From positions 58,019-122,018 of the forward strand of contig CAYRHN010000013.1 of the NCBI GenBank assembly GCA_964424115.1: a stretch of DNA of 64,000 bases. Direction: 5' to 3'. Positions 51,802 through 59,158 of the stretch are shown piece by piece (the stretch's first letter is position 1; each line of letters opens with the position of its first letter). The DNA is from CAYRHN01 sp964424115. GTDB taxonomy: Bacteria > Chloroflexota > Anaerolineae > Anaerolineales > Anaerolineaceae. A program made the position numbers and the translations under genes. A model generated the notes under the pieces. That model saw only the letters and a program-made list of their open reading frames with translations, was not told the DNA's origin and did not search any database.

Positions 51802-53146
51802 CTTCTTCCTTCTTTCTAAAGGGACGAGCCGGCACCCCCACCACTGTGCCGCCCGGTTCCACATCGTGCGTGACCACCGAGCCGGCGCCAGTATGTGCGC
51901 CTTCGCCAATATCCAGCGGCGCCACCAGCATGGTATCGCTGCCAATGAAAGCATGGTCACCGATGTGCGTCTTATGCTTGTGCTGTCCGTCAAAATTGCA
52001 GGTGATCGTCCCGGCGCCAATGTTGACATCTTCGCCGATCTGGGCGTCCCCAATATACGAGAAATGGCCCATCTTGGTACCCGGCCCCAGATAGGAACTT
52101 TTTACCTCGCCAAAATTGCCCATGTGCACTCCCCGTCCCAGATGGGCGCCCTTGCGCAGATGCCCGAACGGTCCCATGCTGACCTCATCCTCCACCAGGG
52201 CGCCTTCCAGCACCGAGGCCAGGATCATGCAGCGGTCACCGATGCGCGTATCTTCGATCACAGTGTTTGGGCCAATGCGGCATTCCTGCCCAATGACCGT
52301 CTCGCCACGCACGTGCGTGTTGGGATAGATGATCGTATCCCGCCCAATTTGCACGCCCGGCTGGAGATAGGTGGTGGCCGGATCGACCAGCGTCACCCCT
52401 GCCAGCATGAATGCCTCATTCACGCGCCGCCGCATAATACTCTCTGCCTCGGCCAGGTGGACGCGCGTGTTCACTCCCATCGCCTCAGTGGGGTCTGCCA
52501 CCGTCAGCGCCTGCACTGCAAGGCCATCCTGCACTGCCAGACCCACAACATCCGTGAGATAATATTCGCCCTTGGGGGAGAGAGGAATGCGCGCCAGGGC
52601 GGGCCACAACCAGGCGGCCTGGAAGCAATAAATGGCGGCATTCAACTCTTTGATCTTTAATTGCTCAGGAGTGGCCTGAGCTTCTTCGACGATCGCCAGC
52701 ACCTGTCCATGCACATTGCGCAAGACACGGCCAAAACCGCGAGCATCTTCATTAATAACTGTCAATAATGTGAACGGTCCGGGGTGCATTTTCTGTGCAT
52801 CCACCAGGCGGTGCAGGGTTTCGCCGGTCAGCAGCGGCATATCCGCCGAAGTGACCACCACCAGGTCGGCCCGGCCTTGCAGGTCAGCCTGCGCGCTCAT
52901 CAGGGCATGGGCGGTGCCCAGTTGTTCGTGCTGCACCACACAGCGTCCAAGATCGCCAACAGCCTGCTGCACTTGCTCGCCCCCATGTCCAATCACCACC
53001 AGCGGGGGCAAGTCGGAGACGGCGCGGGCAGCCTGGAGCGAGTAGGAGATCATGGCTTTCCCGGCCAGGGGATGCAGCACTTTAGGAAGGGCTGAATTCA
53101 TTCGTTTTCCCAGACCTGCTGCTAAAATGACAGATGCAACTTTCAT
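51794..53146 (-). CDS. glmU: Bifunctional GlmU (glucosamine-1-phosphate acetyltransferase / UDP-GlcNAc pyrophosphorylase)
   Basis: A 450-residue cytoplasmic enzyme making UDP-N-acetylglucosamine for peptidoglycan. The uridyltransferase domain (1-230) begins ASVILAAGLGKRMNSALPKV, then QLGTAHAL and VVTSADMPLL. The C-terminal left-handed beta-helix (about 250-450) has the hexapeptide repeats ending GAGTITCNFDGQHKHKTHIG and IGSDTMLVAPL, plus VVGVPAR. AGGAG precedes the ATG at 53146. The tRNA-Gln gene and a terminator lie upstream. Confidence 0.96.
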   Translation of the reverse strand: MKVASVILAAGLGKRMNSALPKVLHPLAGKAMISYSLQAARAVSDLPPLVVIGHGGEQVQQAVGDLGRCVVQHEQLGTAHALMSAQADLQGRADLVVVTSADMPLLTGETLHRLVDAQKMHPGPFTLLTVINEDARGFGRVLRNVHGQVLAIVEEAQATPEQLKIKELNAAIYCFQAAWLWPALARIPLSPKGEYYLTDVVGLAVQDGLAVQALTVADPTEAMGVNTRVHLAEAESIMRRRVNEAFMLAGVTLVDPATTYLQPGVQIGRDTIIYPNTHVRGETVIGQECRIGPNTVIEDTRIGDRCMILASVLEGALVEDEVSMGPFGHLRKGAHLGRGVHMGNFGEVKSSYLGPGTKMGHFSYIGDAQIGEDVNIGAGTITCNFDGQHKHKTHIGDHAFIGSDTMLVAPLDIGEGAHTGAGSVVTHDVEPGGTVVGVPARPFRKKEEGG

Positions 53147-53164
53147 AAATTTCCTCCGGAAAGA

Positions 53165-53194
53165 CAAAGAGCCTTGAATGGTCAAGGCTCTTTG
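53165..53194 (-). terminator. Terminator between tRNA-Gln and glmU
   Basis: CAAAGAGCCTTGA pairs with TCAAGGCTCTTTG around ATGG. On the minus strand the stem is followed by TCTTTCC, a modest T-run. It ends the tRNA transcript. Confidence 0.75.
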
Positions 53195-53208
53195 AAAAAG
53201 CTTAAAGG

Positions 53209-53279
53209 CTGGGGCACCTGGATTCGAACCAAGATCCACAGATCCAAAGTCTGGTGTGCTGCCATTGCACTATGCCCCA
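53209..53279 (-). tRNA. tRNA-Gln (anticodon TTG)
   Basis: Minus-strand cloverleaf: acceptor TGGGGCA/TGCCCCA, D-stem GTGC/GCAC with a 7-nt loop, anticodon loop CTTTGGA (anticodon TTG, reads CAA), T-arm CTTGG-TTCGAAT-CCAGG, discriminator G. The closing pair of the anticodon stem (C27-T43) is a mismatch. CCA is not encoded. It reads Gln codons CAA and, by wobble, CAG. Confidence 0.95.
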
Positions 53280-53358
53280 ATGCGCCGGCCTCGACCGGTG
53301 CGAAAGTCTATTTTAACATAGGAAGCTAGATTTGAGGAGATGGGAACCGCCGGAAGGG

Positions 53359-54516
53359 TCACTTTTCCTTATCTTCGGGCGTCAACCCCAATTGCAGGGC
53401 CTGATCATAGGTGAGCATGTCGGGGGTAGAGACGATCAGCGGTGGAACATCCGAGGTATCCCAGAAAGAATCTGCTTCCGCGGCAACCGGAGATTTGTTC
53501 TCCAGGGCTGAAATAAATTCTCCCATGGGGGGTTCCTCATGAGGCGCTTCAGCTTCTTCCAGGAAGGACGGCAGAGCCTCAGCGGCGTTTTCTACCCCCA
53601 ACTGCGGCTGAAGGATGGATGTGGGCTGGACGCTGTCTGCGCCAAGGATCTCGGCCAGTTCCGGGAGTTCGTCCAGCACGGTTTCAAAGGCCAGGGCCAG
53701 GCGCAAAGCCGATTTTCCCACCGGCAGCACTACCACCAGGCTGAATGCTCCCACGGGTGCAAAAAGAACGTCCATGCGCTCACCGCGGAACGCCTGCACG
53801 GCTTGAGGCAAACCGGATTTGATCAAGGCCCCAAGGGGCAGGCTGAGTGAATGCACCCCCATCCAGGCCGAAGCCAGTTTTTCCATGATCCCGCCGTTCG
53901 GCGGTTCGCCGGCCTGCGCCAGCACATGGCCGCGTTCGTCCAGCACCAGGGTCGCTAATGCGCCCAGGCGGTGGCGCAATTCGGTCAGCGCCCCGGAAAG
54001 GGTTTCCAGCGGCGGCTTGACCAGGGTCATATCCAGCAGGTCGGGCAGTTCTTCTTCCTCCTGCGGAACTTCCTTCTTCTTCTTTGAACGGGCCGGTTCA
54101 GGCGAGGGTTGGGCGGGTACCTCGACCGGGGATTCTTTTGCCCCTTCAGCTTCCAGTCCCAGGCAGGTACGCGCCGCCTGCAAGAATTCCGGGATCTCCA
54201 ACGGCTTGCGGAAGAAAGCATCCACCGCCAGCTCTTTCACCTGCTGGTCGAGGTGGGTATCCGAAAGGCCGGTGATCAGCATTACTTTCACCACCGGACG
54301 CCGTACGCGAATTTTGCGCACCAGATCCATCCCAGACATGCCCGGCAGGCGAATATCAGTGATCAATAAATCCATCGGATTTCGGGAGGATTCCAGGATC
54401 GCCTCTTCCGCAGACGGCACAACCACCACCTTGAGAGAGGGGTCCATGACCATCAGGCTGGCCTGCAGAAGCCGTCCCAATTCGAGAGAGTCATCCACGA
54501 TCATCACTTTTTTCAT
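53359..54516 (-). CDS. Response-regulator receiver fused to a roadblock/LC7-like domain
   Basis: A 385-residue protein. The receiver domain (1-120) has IVDDS, phospho-acceptor Asp in LLITDIRLPGMSG, Thr in MLITGLSD and Lys in FFRKPLEIP. A linker of about 45 residues is rich in Pro, Lys and Glu (SKKKKEVPQEEEELP). A roadblock-like domain follows (TELRHRLGALATLVLDERG, GSALRLALAFE-type end). The last 90 residues are acidic and disordered. There is no DNA-binding domain, so the output is probably protein-protein, perhaps to a small GTPase. No kinase is adjacent. Confidence 0.85.
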   Translation of the reverse strand: MKKVMIVDDSLELGRLLQASLMVMDPSLKVVVVPSAEEAILESSRNPMDLLITDIRLPGMSGMDLVRKIRVRRPVVKVMLITGLSDTHLDQQVKELAVDAFFRKPLEIPEFLQAARTCLGLEAEGAKESPVEVPAQPSPEPARSKKKKEVPQEEEELPDLLDMTLVKPPLETLSGALTELRHRLGALATLVLDERGHVLAQAGEPPNGGIMEKLASAWMGVHSLSLPLGALIKSGLPQAVQAFRGERMDVLFAPVGAFSLVVVLPVGKSALRLALAFETVLDELPELAEILGADSVQPTSILQPQLGVENAAEALPSFLEEAEAPHEEPPMGEFISALENKSPVAAEADSFWDTSDVPPLIVSTPDMLTYDQALQLGLTPEDKEK

Positions 54517-54540
54517 ACCATCACCTGCCTGAAATTTTTC

Positions 54541-54585
54541 AAAAGGGATTCTAAGCTGGCAACCCGCTTAGAATCCCTTTTTTTA
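54541..54585. terminator. Bidirectional terminator at the end of the peptide transporter operon
   Basis: AAAAGGGATTCTAAG (54541-54555) pairs perfectly with CTTAGAATCCCTTTT (54567-54581). T-runs follow on both strands, so it can end the operon that stops at 54612 and also works from the other side. Confidence 0.88.
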
Positions 54586-54611
54586 AGATCTCAAAACAAG
54601 AAAGAAAGGTG

Positions 54612-55622
54612 CTAACCAACCCGCCAGCAAGCCACAAAGTGATCGGGACTGACTTCCTTGAAAACCGGTTCCTCCACTTTGCAATGATCCATCGCCACAG
54701 GGCAGCGGGGATGGAAGCGGCAGCCGGACGGCGGGCGCAAGGGGCTGGGCACATCGCCGCTCAGGATAATGCGCTCGCGCTTGACCCGCGGGTCAGCCAC
54801 GGGAATGGCAGACATCAAAGCCTGGGTGTAGGGATGCAACGGGTTGCGGAACAGCTCTTCGCGGCTGGTCAGTTCCACCATCTTTCCCAGGTACATGACT
54901 GCCACGCGGTCGGAAATATGTTCCACCACGCTCAAGTTGTGGGCGATGAACAAATAGGTCAGGCCGAATTCCTTTTGCAGGTCTTTCAAAATATTCAAAA
55001 CCTGTGACTGGATGGAGACATCCAGCGCTGAAACCGGCTCATCGCAAACGATGAAGCTGGGGCGCAGAGCCAGTGCGCGGGCGATGCCGATGCGCTGGCG
55101 CTGGCCGCCGGAGAACTCATGCGGGTAGCGGCGGGCATGGTAATCTTCCAAACCGACTTTGCGCAGGGTTTCAATGGCGATCTCGAAGCGCTCGCGCGGG
55201 GTGCCAATGCCGTGGATCTTCAGGCCTTCCATCACCGACTCGCCGATGGGAATACGCGGGTCAAGCGACGCATAGGGATCCTGGAAAATGATCTGCATAT
55301 CGCGGCGCATGGCCTTCAGTTCGCGCCCGCGCAGTTTGAAGACATCCCGATCCTTGAAAAGCACCTCACCAGAGGTGGCAGGAAGCAGGCGCAAGACGGT
55401 ACGGCCGACGGTCGTCTTGCCGCAGCCGGATTCGCCTACCAGGCCGAGCGTCTCACCTTCCTTCACAGAGAAGGAGACATTATCGACAGCCTGGACATAG
55501 GCCAGCACGCGCTGGAAAAAACCACCTTTCACGGGGAAGTACTTCTTCAGGTTCTTCACCTGGATCAGGTCTTTGCTGCGATCGACCTGGACTGTTTCAG
55601 TTTTCAAAGCGACATCAGACAT
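54612..55622 (-). CDS. oppF: Peptide ABC transporter ATPase (OppF/DppF type)
   Basis: A 336-residue ATPase of the dipeptide/oligopeptide importer family. Walker A is GLVGESGCGKTTVGRTVL, the signature FSGGQRQRIGIARAL, Walker B FIVCDEPVSALDV, and the C-terminal oligopeptide domain begins FRNPLHPYTQALMSAIPVAD. CRFHPRCP near the end is the Cys-rich OppF tail. It forms the cytoplasmic heterodimer with the protein at 55639 and powers the permeases. Confidence 0.95.
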   Translation of the reverse strand: MSDVALKTETVQVDRSKDLIQVKNLKKYFPVKGGFFQRVLAYVQAVDNVSFSVKEGETLGLVGESGCGKTTVGRTVLRLLPATSGEVLFKDRDVFKLRGRELKAMRRDMQIIFQDPYASLDPRIPIGESVMEGLKIHGIGTPRERFEIAIETLRKVGLEDYHARRYPHEFSGGQRQRIGIARALALRPSFIVCDEPVSALDVSIQSQVLNILKDLQKEFGLTYLFIAHNLSVVEHISDRVAVMYLGKMVELTSREELFRNPLHPYTQALMSAIPVADPRVKRERIILSGDVPSPLRPPSGCRFHPRCPVAMDHCKVEEPVFKEVSPDHFVACWRVG

Positions 55623-55638
55623 GGATACCTCTCAATAA

Positions 55639-56697
55639 TTATGAAACAGTGATCGGTGCTTTATGATCACCGTGGTCGGAGTACAGCCAGCAGCGTACTT
55701 TGTGTCCGGGCAACAGGTCGATCAGTTCAGGGTCGATCTCGTTGCAGATATTCAAATCATATTGCACGCGGGTGCGGCAGCGCGGAGCAAAGCGGCAGCC
55801 TGGAGGCAGATTGACCAGGTTCGGCACCGCGCCGGGGATCACGTCCAGGCGTTCGGTCACTTTGCCGAGCACGGGGATGGAGGCGATCAGGCCCTGGGTG
55901 TAGGGATGCAGGGGGCGGTCGAACAATTCGGTGGTCTCAGCCTGTTCCACGATGCGCCCGGCGTACATGACCGCCACGCGTTGGGCCATTTCGGCAATCA
56001 CGCCCAGGTCGTGGGTGATCAGGATGACGGCGGTGTTCAGGCGTTCGCGCAGGCCGCGCATCAGGTCAAGGATCTGGGCCTGGATGGTCACATCCAGGGC
56101 AGTGGTAGGCTCATCCGCGATGAGCAGCTTGGGCTGCAAGGCCAGCGCCATGGCAATCATCACGCGCTGGGCCTGGCCGCCGGAGGTTTCGTGGGGGAAA
56201 GCGCGCGCCTTGCGGGCGGCATCCGGGATCCCCACCAACTTGAGCAGTTCCACAGCCTTATCCCAGGATTTCTCCTTGGATTCCTTGTTGTGGATCTCCA
56301 ACACTTCCGCCACCTGGCTGCCAACCTGGAAGACCGGGTTAAGGCTGGATTGCGGTTGTTGGAAGATCATCGAAAGGCGGTTCCCACGCATCTTGACCAT
56401 TTCGGCTTCGGGGAGTTTGAGCAGATTGCGGCCTTCGAACCAGATCTCGCCATCCACCACCTTGCCAGGAATGCCGACCAGGCGCATGATGGAGAGGGAA
56501 GTCACGCTCTTACCGCAGCCGGATTCGCCCACCAGACCGAGCACCTCACCGGCATGCACTTCAAAATCGACGCCATCTACGGCTTTCACGATCCCGTCTT
56601 CGGTGTAGAAATAGGTCTTCAGATTCTTCACCTGGAGCAGGGCCTGGCTTTCCGCTTTTTCAGTCGTCGCTGTTTGTTGAATAGTTTGTTCAGTCAC
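55639..56697 (-). CDS. oppD: Peptide ABC transporter ATPase (OppD/DppD type)
   Basis: A 352-residue ATPase. Walker A is GLVGESGCGKSVTSLSIM, the signature is TSGGQAQRVMIAMAL (Ala in place of the usual Arg after GGQ), Walker B is LLIADEPTTALDVT. The OppD C-terminal part includes FDRPLHPYTQGLIASIPVLG and CRFAPRCRTR. It is the second subunit of the ATPase heterodimer, 16 bp upstream of oppF. Confidence 0.95.
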   Translation of the reverse strand: MTEQTIQQTATTEKAESQALLQVKNLKTYFYTEDGIVKAVDGVDFEVHAGEVLGLVGESGCGKSVTSLSIMRLVGIPGKVVDGEIWFEGRNLLKLPEAEMVKMRGNRLSMIFQQPQSSLNPVFQVGSQVAEVLEIHNKESKEKSWDKAVELLKLVGIPDAARKARAFPHETSGGQAQRVMIAMALALQPKLLIADEPTTALDVTIQAQILDLMRGLRERLNTAVILITHDLGVIAEMAQRVAVMYAGRIVEQAETTELFDRPLHPYTQGLIASIPVLGKVTERLDVIPGAVPNLVNLPPGCRFAPRCRTRVQYDLNICNEIDPELIDLLPGHKVRCWLYSDHGDHKAPITVS

Positions 56698-56727
56698 GGC
56701 TACCTCAATTCACTTCTAATAATCCAA

Positions 56728-57720
56728 TTACATCTTTAAGCGCGGGTCGAGAGCGTCGCGCAGGCCATCGCCGATATAGTTAAAGCACAGCGAGCAGATG
56801 AAGATCGGCAAACCAGGGATGAGCGGCAGCCACGGCCGGTCCAGCATAAAGCGCTGGGTAGCCGAGAGCATGTTACCCCATGTTGGTATTGGATCTTGAA
56901 TGCCAAATCCCAGGAAGGATAGGCTTGCCTCCGCCACAATATAACCGGCCAATCCCAACGAGGCATCCACGATGATGGGCGCCAGCGCATTGGGGATCAT
57001 ATGCTTGAAGATGATCTGGATATTGGAAGCTCCCAGGGAGCGCGCGGCTTCCACGAAGGTCTGTTCGCGCAGGGAGAGCACCATACCGCGCATCAATTGG
57101 GCGGCGCTCAACCAGCCCAGACCGGCCAGCACAATGACGATCAGCACCACTTTTTGAGCGTTGTCATTGCTGAGCAAGGTCAGCGTGCCAACGAACTGCA
57201 ATATTGGTTTTGGAATCTGTAGCGACTCCGGGTCTTGCAGCAGCATGGCCGAGATGATCAGCAGCAGCGGCAAACTTGGAATGGTGAGGAGAAACTCCAC
57301 GATACGCATGATGATAGAGTCAAGGATTCCACCAAAGAAGCCGGAGACGGCGCCGACCACCACGCCGATCACCTCACTGATGATCACGGAGAGGAAGGCG
57401 ACGGTGAGGGAGATGCGCCCGGCGTAGATCATGCGCGAGAAGAAATCGCGGCCCAGTTCATCCGTACCGAGGATATAGGTCCTTCCGGTAGTCGGATCAA
57501 CCGTACCGGCATCCAGGAAGCGCTTATTGACATCCAGTTGTTCGATGGGGAAGGGGGCGATCACCAATGCCAGCAGCACCACAGTGAAGATGAAAGCCAT
57601 CACGACCATGGCGATCATGGCGGCGCGGTGGCGGCGGAAGCGCTTGAGAACGATCTGGAAGGGGGTTTCTTCCTTTACAGAAGCAAGACTTTCTTTTAGC
57701 GAAGCAGATTGAGCAGACAT
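56728..57720 (-). CDS. oppC: Peptide ABC transporter permease (OppC/DppC type)
   Basis: A 330-residue membrane subunit. N-terminal TM (IAMVVMAFIFTVVLLALVIA), then the DELGRDFFSRMIYAGRISL motif typical of DppC/OppC, and the EAA loop EAARSLGASNIQIIFKHMIP. An insertion of about 35 residues (DPESLQIPKPILQFVGTLTL and the following stretch) lies between two TMs that are usually close together, as in the partner permease. It lies between the two ATPase genes and oppB. Confidence 0.94.
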   Translation of the reverse strand: MSAQSASLKESLASVKEETPFQIVLKRFRRHRAAMIAMVVMAFIFTVVLLALVIAPFPIEQLDVNKRFLDAGTVDPTTGRTYILGTDELGRDFFSRMIYAGRISLTVAFLSVIISEVIGVVVGAVSGFFGGILDSIIMRIVEFLLTIPSLPLLLIISAMLLQDPESLQIPKPILQFVGTLTLLSNDNAQKVVLIVIVLAGLGWLSAAQLMRGMVLSLREQTFVEAARSLGASNIQIIFKHMIPNALAPIIVDASLGLAGYIVAEASLSFLGFGIQDPIPTWGNMLSATQRFMLDRPWLPLIPGLPIFICSLCFNYIGDGLRDALDPRLKM

Positions 57721-57738
57721 TTCACAATACCTCCTGGC

Positions 57739-58941
57739 CTAGGATAAGCGGATACGCGGATCCACAACCGTGTAGAGAATATCCCTGAGCAGGGTGGCGA
57801 TGACGGTAAGGATGGCGGTGATGAAGAGGATGGCCATCGCAACCGGATAGTCATAATCGCCCAGGGCCTGCCAGTACAGGCGCCCCATCCCCGGCCACGA
57901 GAAGATCGTTTCCGTGATGATGGCGCCGCCAAACAGGCCAGGCAGCGAGAATACGATGATGGTCACAAAGGGGATCAGCGCGTTGCGAAGCGCATGTTTG
58001 ACAATGACAACCCGCTCGAACAGGCCTTTGGCGCGGGCGGTGCGGACGTAATCCTGGCGCATGACCTCGAGCATACTGGCGCGGATGAAGCGGCTCCAGC
58101 CAGAGATCGAAACCAGGGTCAGGGTCGCCACCGGCAGGATCAGGTGCAGGATCGAGTCAACTGACGAACCGGCATCGATCCTACCCAGGCCCGGGATGGT
58201 GTAATCGCGCACGGCCTCCGCGCTGCCCGGGGGTAGGTAGGGTAAATTACCGGCCCGGTACGGCAGCACCGAGAAGAGCAGGATCATGATAATGCCGAAG
58301 AAGAAGGTCGGCATGGCGGATCCCATGAAAGCAAAGGTGGTGAAGAAATAGTCGAACTTCGAATACTGCTTGACCGCCGAATAGATGCCGATCGGGATGC
58401 CGAACAAAAGGGCCAGCAGCAGGGAAACGCCGGCCAGTTCAACCGTCTTCCCAACGCGAGCGGAGATCACATCGCCCACCGGACGGTCGCGGTTGATCTT
58501 CCAGGACAGGCCAAAATCGCCAAACAGCACGCCACGGGAAACCTTGCGGCCCTCCAGGTCTTTCAGATAAACCCAGCGGGTACAACCATTGACCACCGTG
58601 TCATACTTACCGGAAGCATTCTGAACGTAAGAATAGACTTCCTGGCCGCAGCCAATGGGAGAATCGGCAAAAAGCTCCGTTCCACCGATCATGATGCGCC
58701 CGCGCGGTTCGCCGATCAACCAGCGGGTGAACTGCCACGGAACATACAGATCCAAATCGTAGCTGGCGCGCAGGCGGGCCATATCTTCCGCCGTGGGCGC
58801 CGTTTTCGGATTCTGTTGAAGCTGGCGCAGATAGGCGGTAGGACCACCCGGAGCCATCGAAAGCAGCGCAAAAGAGGCCGCTGCTGCCAATAGCACAACA
58901 AGGATCATTTGCAAAAAGCGTCTAATCAGGTAACCAACCAT
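57739..58941 (-). CDS. oppB: Peptide ABC transporter permease (OppB/DppB type) with enlarged external loop
   Basis: A 400-residue membrane subunit. TM1 is FLQMILVVLLAAAASFALLS, and the EAA loop is DYVRTARAKGLFERVVIVKH, both typical. Between TM1 and TM2 there is an extracytoplasmic segment about 80 residues longer than in standard members (about 310 residues). It holds two Cys about 22 residues apart (near 96 and 118), which could form a disulfide. The longer loop could contact the unusual binding protein. Confidence 0.93.
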   Translation of the reverse strand: MVGYLIRRFLQMILVVLLAAAASFALLSMAPGGPTAYLRQLQQNPKTAPTAEDMARLRASYDLDLYVPWQFTRWLIGEPRGRIMIGGTELFADSPIGCGQEVYSYVQNASGKYDTVVNGCTRWVYLKDLEGRKVSRGVLFGDFGLSWKINRDRPVGDVISARVGKTVELAGVSLLLALLFGIPIGIYSAVKQYSKFDYFFTTFAFMGSAMPTFFFGIIMILLFSVLPYRAGNLPYLPPGSAEAVRDYTIPGLGRIDAGSSVDSILHLILPVATLTLVSISGWSRFIRASMLEVMRQDYVRTARAKGLFERVVIVKHALRNALIPFVTIIVFSLPGLFGGAIITETIFSWPGMGRLYWQALGDYDYPVAMAILFITAILTVIATLLRDILYTVVDPRIRLS

Positions 58942-58981
58942 AGACTTCTCTCCTGCCAGGGAAAAGGGTATAAGATACTTT

Positions 58982-58987
58982 ATTATA
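58982..58987 (-). promoter_or_regulatory. -10 hexamer for the permease/ATPase genes
   Basis: Minus-strand TATAAT (58987-58982) lies 40 bp before the oppB ATG, with AGGAGA in the leader. A -35 (TTCAGG) at 17 bp is weak. It would let the four downstream genes be made independently of the binding-protein transcript. Confidence 0.45.
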
Positions 58988-59101
58988 CTTGCAAACCCCG
59001 CAAACCTGAAGAGTAGTTTGGGTATTTTTCGTCCCCCAGTGTATGAAAAATGTCACAAATTTGGTCACTTGAATATTGGTCAAGTGTACTATATCCGCCA
59101 C

Positions 59102-59137
59102 AAAAAAGGTGTGGAGCTTGCGCTCCACACCTTTTTT
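59102..59137 (-). terminator. Terminator between binding-protein gene and permease genes
   Basis: AAAAAAGGTGTGGAGC pairs perfectly with GCTCCACACCTTTTTT around TTGC (59118-59121). On the minus strand six T follow the stem. It starts about 20 bp after the stop of the binding-protein gene. Confidence 0.9.
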
Positions 59138-59158
59138 GATTGTTGCTGTAGATCCGGA

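Noticed and set aside
55663..56739. Plus-strand 358-codon frame opposite oppD
   Set aside because: Antisense of a clear ABC ATPase gene.
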